DNA of 53,169 nucleotides, taken from the NCBI GenBank assembly GCA_910585595.1, contig CAJUET010000014.1:1-53169 (forward strand), read 5' to 3'. The stretch's first letter is position 1, and the number at the start of each line of letters is the position of its first letter. Of this stretch, positions 25,624 through 33,937 are shown one piece after another. The position numbers and the translations under genes were made by a program. The notes below the pieces were generated by a model. The model made no database searches and was not told the DNA's origin. It saw only the letters and a program-made list of their open reading frames with translations. This stretch comes from an uncultured Christensenella sp. GTDB lineage: Bacteria > Bacillota > Clostridia > Christensenellales > Borkfalkiaceae.

Positions 25624-26625
25624 TTATTCTTCGACGGGATCGGGCAGCATTTGCGCAATGCGTTCCGCCGTTCCGCCTTCCACCGCGTCGACGGCTTGCA
25701 AAACAGTCGCGGTGATCGTTTCCGCCTTCGAAGAACCGTGCGCCTTGACGACCGTCTTTTTAAGCCCCAAAAAAATCGCTCCGCCGCTGCGGTTGTAATC
25801 GAGAATCGTTTTTACTTTTTCGATCTGTTTTCTTGCGATGAGATAACGCATTTTCGCTTTGGAAAATTCCTGTTTAAGAATGGCGCCGACCGTCTTGCCG
25901 CAGCCCTCCGCCGATTTCAGCGCAACGTTCCCCGAAAATCCGTCCGCGACGACAATATCCGAATCTCCGAACATAATATCGCGCCCTTCGACGTTGCCGA
26001 CGAAGTTAATCCCTTTCGTCTCCTTTAAAAGCGCGAACGCCTCCTGATGCATGATGTCGCCCTTGTGATCCTCCGTCCCGTTGTTGAGAAGTCCCACCTT
26101 AGGGTTGTCCATTCCGTAAGCCGCTTTTCCGTAGGCGGTCGCCATCACGGCGAACTGCGCAAGATATTCGGGCTTGCAGTCTGCATTCGCGCCCGCGTCG
26201 CAAAGCAGCGTCATACCGCCGCGCACGTTGGGAATCGCAGGGCAGAGTGCAGGGCGTTTCACGCCGGGAATGCGCCCGAGGTACATAATACCGCCCGCAA
26301 GCACGGCGCCCGTCGAACCTGCCGAAATGAACGCGCCCGCCTCTTCGTCCTCTTTCAGAGTTTTAAGACCGACTACAAGTGAGCTGTCGCGCTTTGCACG
26401 GACGGCGGTCGCCGGAGCTTCGTTGTTCGTTATCACTTCACAGGCGTGTTTCACTTCTACACGCGACTTATCGTAAGAATAGAGGGAAAGTTCTTTTGTG
26501 ATGATCCCTTCGTCTCCCGTAAAAACGATCGAAAAGCCCCCTCTTTGTTGAAGAGCTCCGATCGCGCCCTTTATAATTTCCCGCGGGGCGTTGTCGCCGC
26601 CCATTGCGTCTATGACGATTTTCAT
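25624..26625 (-). CDS. plsX: phosphate acyltransferase PlsX
   Basis: This 333-residue enzyme makes acyl-phosphate from acyl-ACP for phosphatidic acid synthesis at the membrane. It starts MKIVIDAMGGDNAP, the family hallmark; GSTGAVLAGG and ADGFSGNVALKS also fit. A frame opening at 26652 is rejected because the ATG at 26625 has GGAG in place and begins the family sequence. The usual neighbours rpmF and fapR are absent. Confidence 0.95.
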   Translation of the reverse strand: MKIVIDAMGGDNAPREIIKGAIGALQQRGGFSIVFTGDEGIITKELSLYSYDKSRVEVKHACEVITNNEAPATAVRAKRDSSLVVGLKTLKEDEEAGAFISAGSTGAVLAGGIMYLGRIPGVKRPALCPAIPNVRGGMTLLCDAGANADCKPEYLAQFAVMATAYGKAAYGMDNPKVGLLNNGTEDHKGDIMHQEAFALLKETKGINFVGNVEGRDIMFGDSDIVVADGFSGNVALKSAEGCGKTVGAILKQEFSKAKMRYLIARKQIEKVKTILDYNRSGGAIFLGLKKTVVKAHGSSKAETITATVLQAVDAVEGGTAERIAQMLPDPVEE

Positions 26626-26664
26626 ATTCGTTCTCCCCCGTGCACAAAACACGACCTAAATTTT

Positions 26665-26693
26665 ATTATAACACATTCCCGATCAAATTACAA
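26665..26693 (-). promoter_or_regulatory. SigA promoter of plsX-rnc-smc-ftsY
   Basis: TTGTAA, 17-base spacer and TATAAT on the minus strand, giving a leader of about 33 bases before the plsX ATG. Confidence 0.75.
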
Positions 26694-26715
26694 GCATTTC
26701 TAAGGCATTGAACGG

Positions 26716-27816
26716 CTATTCCCTTTCAACCGTAACAACCGCTTCGGCGTCTGTCAAAAGCCTCACGGCGGAAACGAGAGCCGCCGCCACTTCGCAGTCC
26801 TTTGCTTTGAGGGCGAAGGGAACCCCCGCTTCGAAGACGATCTTCTTTTTCTCGCCCCGTACAAGACGGAAATCGTGCAGATCGAGCCCATCGTACATCC
26901 CCTCCGCCGCCGCGCGGATCCGCTCTTCGAGCTCTTTAGCCTCCTCGTCCGAGGGGTCTACGGGGTCGAAATGAGCCGTCAGTTCCACCTGCGTTTCGGC
27001 AAGGACTTTTCGTTCGAGAAAGTCGATTCGTCCGTGCGTAATGTCGGAAGAGAGCTTTGCGTCCATTTCGATGTGCGCCGTCCCGAAAAATTTCTGCGGA
27101 CCGAAGCGGAACAGCTTTAAATCGTGTACGCCGAGCACCCCTTCGCCCGCAAGCAATATCTCTTTGACTTTGCCTATCAACTCGGGATCGGGCGCCTGCC
27201 CCAAGAGGCGCGAACTCGCTTTCTTCACGATCCCGATTCCCTCGAACAGAATAAACGCAACCACGATAAGCCCTGCGATACCGTCGAAAGGAACGCCCGC
27301 ATAACGCGATATGAGCATTCCGACAATGACCGCCGTCGTTGCGATACAGTCCGAAAGACTGTCGACGGCGGAAGCCGAAAGAACGTCGGAACTTATCTTT
27401 TTTGCCGCAACGCGATAAATTACAAACATTACGGCTTTTACTCCGACGGATACGGCAAGCAATACGAATGCCCAAACCGATACACCGGCGGTTTCCCATG
27501 CGATCACTTTTTCGATAGACTCCCGAAGGAGTTCAAAGGCGATCAAAAGCACAGAAAAGCCGATAAACATGGAGGCGATGTATTCCGCGCGCTGATGCCC
27601 GTAGGGATGCTCCTTGTCCGCGGGCTTTGCGGCAATGCGGAAAGATACAATCGAAACGATCCCGCTTCCCATATCGCTCAAATTGTTCACGCCGTCCGCA
27701 ACGATCGAAACAAAACCGAAAAGTGCGCCGAAAATAATTTTCGCCGACGCAAGTAAAAAATTCAAACATATTCCGACTGCGCTTACCGCGTCGCCGATAC
27801 GCTTGCTCCTGTTCAT
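26716..27816 (-). CDS. cation diffusion facilitator family transporter
   Basis: This 366-residue CDF transporter exports divalent metals by proton exchange. Six membrane segments cover about 10-210. The metal-site motifs are visible: VADGVNNLSD in TM2 (Asp and Asn instead of the HxxxD of zinc transporters), HPYGHQRAEYI after TM3, and SAVDSLSDC in TM5. The D-G-x-x-N/D pattern is associated in this family with manganese or broader specificity. A cytoplasmic domain (about 215-295) follows, then an extra C-terminal ~70 residues. The ATG at 27816 lies six bases after a TATAAT box, with no ribosome site. Confidence 0.88.
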   Translation of the reverse strand: MNRSKRIGDAVSAVGICLNFLLASAKIIFGALFGFVSIVADGVNNLSDMGSGIVSIVSFRIAAKPADKEHPYGHQRAEYIASMFIGFSVLLIAFELLRESIEKVIAWETAGVSVWAFVLLAVSVGVKAVMFVIYRVAAKKISSDVLSASAVDSLSDCIATTAVIVGMLISRYAGVPFDGIAGLIVVAFILFEGIGIVKKASSRLLGQAPDPELIGKVKEILLAGEGVLGVHDLKLFRFGPQKFFGTAHIEMDAKLSSDITHGRIDFLERKVLAETQVELTAHFDPVDPSDEEAKELEERIRAAAEGMYDGLDLHDFRLVRGEKKKIVFEAGVPFALKAKDCEVAAALVSAVRLLTDAEAVVTVERE

Positions 27817-27822
27817 ATCTTC

Positions 27823-27851
27823 ATTATACACGAAACGGAAAAGAATGTCAC
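27823..27851 (-). promoter_or_regulatory. promoter placing transcription start on the CDF ATG
   Basis: GTGACA, 17-base spacer, TATAAT on the minus strand. The -10 ends six bases before the ATG, so the mRNA would be leaderless. Confidence 0.6.
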
Positions 27852-27977
27852 TTGATCTTTGGAATTTTTTCAATCGGTTGCATAATAAATACTGATTTTG
27901 TCAATCACTTTCATGAGCAAAAAACTCCCCCCGATACATACGATAAAGAGGAGGGAGCAGCTCACAAAGGAGAAATC

Positions 27978-28337
27978 ATGGAAGTCAAGCGCGGAGAACT
28001 TTACTATGCCGATTTAAGTCCCGTCGTCGGGAGCGAGCAGGGCGGAATACGCCCCGTTCTCGTCGTACAGAACGACACAGGCAACAAGTATTCGCCCACC
28101 GTGATCGCGGCGGCGGTTACGAGTAAAATTCATAAGGCAAAGCTGCCGACGCATATCGAACTCCCCCTCGGTTACGGTTTGCAAAAGGATTCCGTTATTC
28201 TTTTGGAGCAAATACGGACGATCGATAAAAAGCGGCTCATGTCCCGTATCGGAGAACTTCCGCCCGCCACCATGTCGCGCGTGAACAGAGCGATTCTGAT
28301 AAGTCTGGGCTTTGACGGAAATACTTACAGAGCATAA
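27978..28337 (+). CDS. MazF/PemK-type endoribonuclease toxin, no antitoxin seen
   Basis: This 119-residue CcdB/MazF-fold mRNA interferase is like B. subtilis NdoA. It starts with RGELYYADLSPVVGSEQGG, then RPVLVVQND and the conserved TVIAAAVTSK, LLEQIRTIDK and RLMSRIG blocks, with the Arg and Thr residues used in catalysis retained. AAAGGAG lies before the ATG. A mazE/ndoAI antitoxin gene normally sits just upstream; here there is a leader containing a short CTCCC/GGGAG hairpin (27925-27958) and then the divergent CDF gene. Confidence 0.88.
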   Translation: MEVKRGELYYADLSPVVGSEQGGIRPVLVVQNDTGNKYSPTVIAAAVTSKIHKAKLPTHIELPLGYGLQKDSVILLEQIRTIDKKRLMSRIGELPPATMSRVNRAILISLGFDGNTYRA

Positions 28338-28338
28338 T

Positions 28339-28374
28339 ATCTGCGCCTGCGGACAACTGTCCGCAGGCGCAGAT
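28339..28374. terminator. 17-bp hairpin after mazF
   Basis: 28339-28355 pairs perfectly with 28358-28374. It lies between the convergent mazF and lipoprotein genes. The T-run is poor on the plus strand, so it may act in part as a barrier structure. Confidence 0.65.
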
Positions 28375-28387
28375 TATTGTATTCGGT

Positions 28388-29058
28388 TTAAAGAGGAAAT
28401 TTCAAACTCTGTCCGCCGTGGATAAATACATAGCTTGTTTCCAACGTCGCTCCGCGCCCCGGTTTTTCAACGGTCTTTAAAGAGTACAACTTCCCGTCTT
28501 TGAATTTGATAAGCACGCTTTCACCGTCCTCTTCGTAATAATATCCCTTCTTCTCCGCATCGAACACAAAAGCCTCGTAATCGTCCGCTTCGAATAAATA
28601 ATCGCTTAAAAGTTCCGAGGGCTGATACATACTGAATCCGTAACTCATATTTGCCGTCGTCGTCTGCCAAGCGCCTGCCTCGTCCTTATAATAGACCGTC
28701 GTCTCGGACTGCGTTTCGCCTGCGGAATAATATGCCTCCAACGTTACTGTCGATTTTCCCATAGAAGTTGCCGCCGCGCCCTCATATTTGGTCGTCGCCG
28801 TCATATACTCCTTGCTTCCGTCGATCACAAATTTAACCTTCGCAGTATTCCGTATTCATTTCCCTCGCCCGCTTCGGTCACAAGCGTGCCCTCGAATAAA
28901 ACGTTTTTAAAATTCTGCTTGGAAAACGCCGCCGCGAACGTCTCCTTATCTACTTCCTGCGACTTGAAATTATCCGCATTTTCCCCGCAAGCCGCAAACG
29001 GTACGCATACAACCGCCGCCAAACTTGCAACCGCCAGAACAGACAGTGCTTTTTTCAT
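28388..29058 (-). pseudogene. lipoprotein gene with a one-base frameshift
   Basis: The first frame (29058-28825) starts MKKALSVL with signal peptide and lipobox FAAC (Cys24), reaches EAGEGNEYG and ends after a few foreign codons. The second frame continues with NTAKVKFVIDGSKEYMTATTKYEG and runs to 28388 as a beta-rich lipoprotein body (residues like YYSAGETQSETTVYYK, then YSLKTVEKPGRG). One base gained or lost near 28849-28856 joins them into a protein of about 222 residues. Its strong promoter and the ribosome site AAGGAG are intact. It may be a real phase-variable or decayed gene, or a sequencing error. Function unknown. Confidence 0.7.
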
Positions 29059-29089
29059 AAAAATTCTCCTTAATGTTTATTTATAACAG

Positions 29090-29134
29090 TTTTCGTTATA
29101 ATTTAGTACCATTATATAACCATTTGCGTTATAA
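29090..29134. promoter_or_regulatory. operator-like direct repeats in the lipoprotein/XRE intergenic region
   Basis: TTTTCGTTATAA (29090-29101) and TTTGCGTTATAA (29123-29134) repeat 33 bases apart, about three helical turns. One overlaps the spacer and -35 edge and the other lies beside the start of the minus-strand lipoprotein promoter. The divergent XRE protein is the natural candidate to bind them; that is inference. Confidence 0.5.
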
Positions 29135-29139
29135 GTCAA
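29111..29139 (-). promoter_or_regulatory. SigA promoter of the frameshifted lipoprotein gene
   Basis: TTGACT, 17-base spacer, TATAAT on the minus strand, 50-55 bases before the ATG at 29058. Confidence 0.8.
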
Positions 29140-29175
29140 GAGATTTATACCCATAATAGTTATATTTTAAGAGAA

Positions 29176-29388
29176 ATGATTAAAGAAGAAGTTGGAAACA
29201 GGCTCAAAGAGAGCCGTAAAGCGGCGGGATTCACCCAACGGCAGGTAGCGGAAAAACTGAATATGCTCCAACCCTCTTACGCGCGGTACGAATCGGGCGT
29301 ATTGGAGTTGGACTACGAAAAACTGATATTCCTCTGTAATTTATTTAACGTATCTTCCGATTATCTTTTGGGACTTTCGGAATACTGA
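29176..29388 (+). CDS. XRE-family helix-turn-helix regulator
   Basis: This 70-residue protein is a single HTH_3 domain: VGNRLKESRKAAGFTQRQVAEKL, then QPSYARYESG in the recognition region and LCNLFNVSSDYLLG at the end. It diverges from the lipoprotein gene across a 117-base region with repeated TTATAACG elements and likely represses it. The ribosome site is weak (AAGAG). Confidence 0.88.
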   Translation: MIKEEVGNRLKESRKAAGFTQRQVAEKLNMLQPSYARYESGVLELDYEKLIFLCNLFNVSSDYLLGLSEY

Positions 29389-29402
29389 AACATGCGCGAT
29401 AA

Positions 29403-29430
29403 AAAAAGCGGGGCGACTGCCCCGCTTTTT
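29403..29430. terminator. bidirectional intrinsic terminator
   Basis: Twelve-bp stem AAAAAGCGGGGC / GCCCCGCTTTTT with loop gact, between the convergent XRE and pnp genes. Confidence 0.9.
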
Positions 29431-29443
29431 GTTACAAACTTAC

Positions 29444-31543
29444 TTACTGTTCGACTTTTTCAAGCAACTTAAAGTCGATACCCTTTTCGCCGATCTTGAT
29501 GATTTCCACTTTTACCATATCGCCGATTTGAAGTACGTCCTCCACGCTCTCGATGCGCTTATCGCTCATCTTGGATATGTGGATCATTCCGTCCTTTTTG
29601 GGAGCGAATTCAACGAACGCGCCCACTTTGGGAAGAATGCGAACGACCGTTCCCAGGAATCTGTCGCCCACTTCGGGATCGTGCACGATGCTCTCGACGA
29701 TCGCTTTTGCGCGTTCCGCCGCCTCATAGTCGCCGAAGGAAGCAATGCAAACGGTGCCGTCCTCTTCGATATCGATCTTCGCGCCCGTTTCGGCAATGAT
29801 CGAGTTGATGACTTTGCCCTGTTTTCCGACGACGTCGCCGATTTTTTCGGGATCGATCTTAATTGAGATAATACGGGGCGCGTACTTGGAAAGCGTAGGC
29901 GCAACGTCGGGCACGCATTCGAGCATTTTGTTTAAAATAAACTGTCTGCCCTCGTTCGCCTGATTGATCGCGGTGTGCATGATTTCTTCGGAAATGCCCT
30001 TGATCTTAATATCCATTTGGATAGCGGTAATACCTTTCTGCGTTCCCGCGACCTTAAAGTCCATATCGCCGAGGAAGTCTTCCAGTCCCTGAATATCCGT
30101 CAGAACGCGGAACTCACCCGTCTCCTGGTTCTTGATAAGTCCCATAGCGACGCCTGCGACGGGCGCCTTGATGGGCACGCCCGCATCCATGAGCGCCATG
30201 GTCGAACCGCAAACCGAAGCCATCGACGAGGAACCGTTCGAGGAAAGAATGTCGTTTACGACGCGAATCGCGTAAGGGAAGTCCTCCTCGGAGGGAATGA
30301 CGGGAATGAGCGCGCGTTCCGCAAGTGCGCCGTGACCGATTTCGCGTCTGCCCGCGCCGCGGATCGCCTTTGCCTCGCCCGTGCAGTAGCCGGGGAAGTT
30401 GTATTGGTGCATATAGCGTTTCGCCGTCTCTTCGTCAAGTCCTTCCAACTTTTGCGCCGCCGCAAGCATATCAAGCGTGCAGGTCGTAAGCGTTTGGGTT
30501 TGTCCGCGCGTGAACACCGCTGAACCGTGTACGCGGGGAAGAACCCCTCTTTCGCACCAAATGGGGCGCACGTCTTTGAGTCCTCTTCCGTCGGGACGGA
30601 TGCCCTTGTTGAAAATCTTGTCGCGGATCTTCTCTTTATTCAAATAGTAGATGCTGTCTTTGATCTCGCGCTTGTTTTCGGGATATTTCTCCGCAAAATA
30701 TTCAAGCGCTTCCTTCTCGACCTGATCGTAACGCAATTCGCGTTCCTTTCTGTCGGTCGTGTCGATCGCCCATTCGATCTTCTTTTCGGCGAACGCACGA
30801 ACGTCCTTATCAAGTTCTTCGGGAACGTGATAAAGTTCGATCTCCTTCTTAGGTTTGCCGATTGCGGGCACGATTTCCTTTTCAATAAATTCGCAGATTT
30901 TGCTGATTTCTTTGTGCCCGAACATGATGGCGCCGACCATTTCGTCGTTCGTCACTTCGTCCGCTCCCGCCTCGATCATGAGGATCGCGTCCTTCGTGCC
31001 TGCAAGATTCAGATGAATCGTGCTCTTTTCGCGCTCTTCCGCGTTGGGGTTGATAACGTAGTTTCCGTCGACGAGCCCCACGACAACCGAACCCGTGGGA
31101 CCCGCCCAAGGAATATCGGAAATGGAGAGCGCGATCGAAGAGCCGATCATAGCCAAAGGTTCGGGGCTCACGTCGGGTTCAACCGAGATCGCGGTTGCGA
31201 TTACCACGACGTCGTTGAAAAGTCCCTTCGGGAACAGCGGACGGAGAGGTCTGTCGATCAGACGGGAAGTTAAAATTGCCTTGTCGCTTGCTCTGCCCTC
31301 CCTGCGCTTAAAGCCGCCGGGGATCTTACCGACGGAATACATTTTTTCTTCATAGTCCACTTGAAGGGGGAAGAAGTCCATACCTTCGCGCGGGGTCGCC
31401 GACATACAAACCGTAACGAGGACGGCAGTCTCGCCACAGCGCACGACGCACGCGCCGTTCGCCTGTTCCGCGTACTTGCCGGTTTCGATAATTACCTCTT
31501 TTCCGCCGACTGTCGTTTTGAATTCTCTGTAATTGGGTGTCAT
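29444..31543 (-). CDS. pnp: polyribonucleotide nucleotidyltransferase (PNPase)
   Basis: This 699-residue phosphorolytic 3'-5' exoribonuclease has two RNase PH domains (about 1-220 and 300-540), a KH domain with GDVVGKQGKVIN near 560, and a C-terminal S1 domain (GTVVRILPKVGAFVEF onward). The motif GHGALAERAL marks the second catalytic core. It follows rpsO, the usual order, separated by a terminator that leaves a short leader. The ATG has AGGAG ten bases upstream. Confidence 0.97.
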   Translation of the reverse strand: MTPNYREFKTTVGGKEVIIETGKYAEQANGACVVRCGETAVLVTVCMSATPREGMDFFPLQVDYEEKMYSVGKIPGGFKRREGRASDKAILTSRLIDRPLRPLFPKGLFNDVVVIATAISVEPDVSPEPLAMIGSSIALSISDIPWAGPTGSVVVGLVDGNYVINPNAEEREKSTIHLNLAGTKDAILMIEAGADEVTNDEMVGAIMFGHKEISKICEFIEKEIVPAIGKPKKEIELYHVPEELDKDVRAFAEKKIEWAIDTTDRKERELRYDQVEKEALEYFAEKYPENKREIKDSIYYLNKEKIRDKIFNKGIRPDGRGLKDVRPIWCERGVLPRVHGSAVFTRGQTQTLTTCTLDMLAAAQKLEGLDEETAKRYMHQYNFPGYCTGEAKAIRGAGRREIGHGALAERALIPVIPSEEDFPYAIRVVNDILSSNGSSSMASVCGSTMALMDAGVPIKAPVAGVAMGLIKNQETGEFRVLTDIQGLEDFLGDMDFKVAGTQKGITAIQMDIKIKGISEEIMHTAINQANEGRQFILNKMLECVPDVAPTLSKYAPRIISIKIDPEKIGDVVGKQGKVINSIIAETGAKIDIEEDGTVCIASFGDYEAAERAKAIVESIVHDPEVGDRFLGTVVRILPKVGAFVEFAPKKDGMIHISKMSDKRIESVEDVLQIGDMVKVEIIKIGEKGIDFKLLEKVEQ

Positions 31544-31621
31544 TTTTCTCTTACTCCTTGTCCTTTATTCTTTGCCGTTACACCCCTTGATGCAACAGCG
31601 ACTGACCGATTTGATATTCAC

Positions 31622-31651
31622 AAAAAAGAGCGGTCGAAAAAACCGCCCTTT
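31622..31651 (-). terminator. terminator/attenuator between rpsO and pnp
   Basis: Ten-bp stem (31625-31634 with 31642-31651, one G-U) followed by six Ts on the minus strand, nine bases after the rpsO stop. No clear promoter follows it, so pnp probably depends on read-through. Confidence 0.75.
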
Positions 31652-31659
31652 CAAGTTTC

Positions 31660-31914
31660 TTACTTTCTGAGTTCCAATGCCGCAATGATAGCTCTGTAAC
31701 GCTCGATGTCTTTCGCTTTCAGATAGTCGAGAAGACCGCGGCGCTTACCGACCATCTTCAAAAGTCCGCGGCGCGAATGATTGTCGTGCTTGTGGTCTTT
31801 AAGGTGCTCGTTGAGGTGATTGATGCGCTCGGTCAAAAGCGCGATCTGAACTTCGGGAGAACCCGTGTCCCCCTCGTGCTGAGCGTACTTTTGAATGATT
31901 TCCTGCTTTTCCAT
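31660..31914 (-). CDS. rpsO: 30S ribosomal protein S15
   Basis: This 84-residue protein has the S15 core GDTGSPEVQIALLTERI and HSRRGLLKMVGKRRGLLDYL. It is about five residues shorter than the usual 89. AGGAGG precedes the ATG. It is transcribed from a strong promoter through a leader of about 75 bases and leads into pnp. Confidence 0.96.
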   Translation of the reverse strand: MEKQEIIQKYAQHEGDTGSPEVQIALLTERINHLNEHLKDHKHDNHSRRGLLKMVGKRRGLLDYLKAKDIERYRAIIAALELRK

Positions 31915-31990
31915 TTTTTATCCTCCTACGGAATGAATTCGCGGTAAGCCGTGAACAGCGAGGAGAACCGCCTGCCTCAGCCAACCGTAC
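31915..31990 (-). promoter_or_regulatory. structured rpsO leader
   Basis: The leader contains GCGGT...ACCGC pairing around a CUCCUC-containing loop (near 31935-31965) and then the AGGAGG ribosome site. CUCC in the loop could pair with that site. S15 represses its own mRNA through leader structures in several phyla, so autoregulation is plausible; not demonstrated. Confidence 0.35.
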
Positions 31991-31996
31991 TTTGTA

Positions 31997-32025
31997 AGGA
32001 TAACATAAATTTTCACGCTTGTCAA
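31997..32025 (-). promoter_or_regulatory. SigA promoter of rpsO-pnp
   Basis: Exact TTGACA, 17-base spacer, TATCCT on the minus strand. Confidence 0.75.
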
Positions 32026-32078
32026 AGATTTTTGCTTGTCACGCATAAAAATTTTTTTCGAAAAGCGCGTTCATTTGA

Positions 32079-32107
32079 TTTACTTTTCATTGAAATACTT
32101 ATATAAT
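32079..32107 (+). promoter_or_regulatory. SigA promoter of the MATE gene
   Basis: TTTACT, 17-base spacer, TATAAT on the plus strand, about 38 bases before the ATG at 32146. Confidence 0.7.
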
Positions 32108-32145
32108 GGGACGCGCACAAAACAGTGCGAAAAAGGACGACATTT

Positions 32146-33762
32146 ATGTCAGGCGAAAAGGCGCGTCCGCGCCGCAGATTTTTCAGGCAGATCGACTTAA
32201 CCAAGGGCACTATTTGGAAGAACATTCTCTCGTTCAGCCTGCCTATCTTATTTTCCTATCTATTGCAGAACTTTTACGGCATGACGGATGCGGCGATCTG
32301 CGGACACACGCTCAGCCCGAGCGAGGTGGCAGGAGTCGGAGACACTTCGTCGATCACCTTTATCTTTATGCAGTTTGCGTTCGGCTGCACGGCGGGCATG
32401 AGCGTGATCATTGCCGACCGAGTAGGCAGAAAGGATCCGGACGGCGTTAAAAAAGCGTTCGCAACGCAAATCGTTTTAAGCGTTATAATCGTTGCCGTGG
32501 TAACGGTTGTCAGCGTGTTTACGATCAAACCCCTTTTGAAACTATTAGGCGTCGCCCCTTCGGATAACGCCGTAAACAACGAAGTATACAAGGCGGCGTA
32601 TACCTATCTTATTATCATTTGCAGCTGTATGGCGGGGCAGTATTTTTATAACGTGATCTGCTGTATTTTAAGGAGTTTAGGCGATTCTGTAACGCCGCTC
32701 GTATTCCTTGCGATTTCGTCCGCACTGAATATCGCGCTCGATCTGCTCTTTATAATGGCTTTTCATTGGGGCGTAGCGGGAGCCGCGGCGGCGACAGTGA
32801 TTTCCCAATCCATCTCCGCGATCGCCTGCTTTATCTATGCGGTCGTAAGATATAAAGAGTTGCGCCTGAAAGCAAGCGATTTTAAGGCGATCAAATTCCG
32901 CACGGCAATGAAAACGCTGTGGCAGGGGGTCCCGCTCGGACTGCAATTTTCCGTTTTGGCGTTCGGTCTTATCACCATGCAGAACGGCGTTATCTCGTTT
33001 GACAAATTGCCATCGGGAGAAATGGTGTCGGGCACGCCTGCACAAATCGGATACGGCGCGGCGTGTAAAACGGATAACCTGTTCATGACGCCTTTTAACG
33101 CACTCGGCACGGCAATGATTTCCTTTACCGCGCAGAACCGCGGCGCGGGCGACCCGAAAAGAATCCGTAAAGGCACGCTGCAATGCTTTTATATGATCCT
33201 CGTTCTTTGCGCCTTTTCCGTTGTAACGGAATTTCTTTTGAGCATTAACGGCGCGTATCAGCATATCTTTCTTGCGAAAGACAAAATCACGCCTGAAACA
33301 ATCCGCTACGGAAATACATATATGTTTTCCGCCGTCCCCTTCTTTATCGCTTTGGGCGCGCTATTGTTAATGCGCAACGTTGTGCAAGGGCTTGAAAAAC
33401 CCCTGTTCCCTTTTCTTGCGGGGATCGCAGAACTCGTAGGACGGATCTTGATCTGCCTGTTTCTTCCCGCCCTCGTCAACGGCGCGCCGATCGACGTAAA
33501 CGCTTCGACCGCCGCGTTCTTCTGGATGGGATTTGCCGACGCGGGCGCATGGATCCTTGCCGATCTCGTCCTCTTGTATCCGTTGATCAGATATGTAATT
33601 TTGAAGCAGCCGACCGAGACACCCGCCATGCCCGAAGCAACGTCCGAAACCACCGAAACAGATGCGGCGATACACGAACCCGGAACGGAGCCCGAAGCAA
33701 CCGAGAGCGCGGCGATCGCGTGCGAAGAAGCCCCCGAAAATCAAACCGAAGAACTACTGTAA
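32146..33762 (+). CDS. MATE-family efflux transporter with acidic C-terminal tail
   Basis: This 538-residue MOP-superfamily membrane protein has 12 hydrophobic segments in two MatE domains (about 20-235 and 245-480). The start region IDLTKGTIWKNILSFSLPILFSYLLQNFYGMTD fits the NorM/DinF-type antiporters. The last ~55 residues are Glu/Thr/Ala/Pro-rich (TSETTETDAAIHEPGTEPEATES), an unusual tail. A GTG at 32125 opens the frame, but AAGGA is placed for the ATG at 32146. Substrate unknown. Confidence 0.87.
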   Translation: MSGEKARPRRRFFRQIDLTKGTIWKNILSFSLPILFSYLLQNFYGMTDAAICGHTLSPSEVAGVGDTSSITFIFMQFAFGCTAGMSVIIADRVGRKDPDGVKKAFATQIVLSVIIVAVVTVVSVFTIKPLLKLLGVAPSDNAVNNEVYKAAYTYLIIICSCMAGQYFYNVICCILRSLGDSVTPLVFLAISSALNIALDLLFIMAFHWGVAGAAAATVISQSISAIACFIYAVVRYKELRLKASDFKAIKFRTAMKTLWQGVPLGLQFSVLAFGLITMQNGVISFDKLPSGEMVSGTPAQIGYGAACKTDNLFMTPFNALGTAMISFTAQNRGAGDPKRIRKGTLQCFYMILVLCAFSVVTEFLLSINGAYQHIFLAKDKITPETIRYGNTYMFSAVPFFIALGALLLMRNVVQGLEKPLFPFLAGIAELVGRILICLFLPALVNGAPIDVNASTAAFFWMGFADAGAWILADLVLLYPLIRYVILKQPTETPAMPEATSETTETDAAIHEPGTEPEATESAAIACEEAPENQTEELL

Positions 33763-33863
33763 CGAATCGGCGTAAAACCCGGAAAAAAACCGCCTGCGCA
33801 AAAATCGCACTTCCCATAGGGAATAAATAAACTAAATTTTTAAAAGTTGCACTTTCAAGCGAG

Positions 33864-33899
33864 AAAAAAACTCTCGAACGATATGTTCGAGAGCTTTTT
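33864..33899. terminator. bidirectional terminator
   Basis: Nine-bp stem CTCTCGAAC / GTTCGAGAG (33871-33879, 33885-33893) flanked by A7 and T5. The preceding 33763-33863 carries a TTCCCATAGGGAA palindrome at 33811 but no gene. Confidence 0.85.
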
Positions 33900-33937
33900 A
33901 AATACGCATTATTTAGAAAAATAAATTGAAATTTAAC

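Noticed and set aside
33811..33824. TTCCCATAGGGAA palindrome similar to the third hairpin of the dispersed repeat
   Set aside because: Similarity stops after ~14 bases, so it is not a third copy; short palindromes of this type occur by chance.
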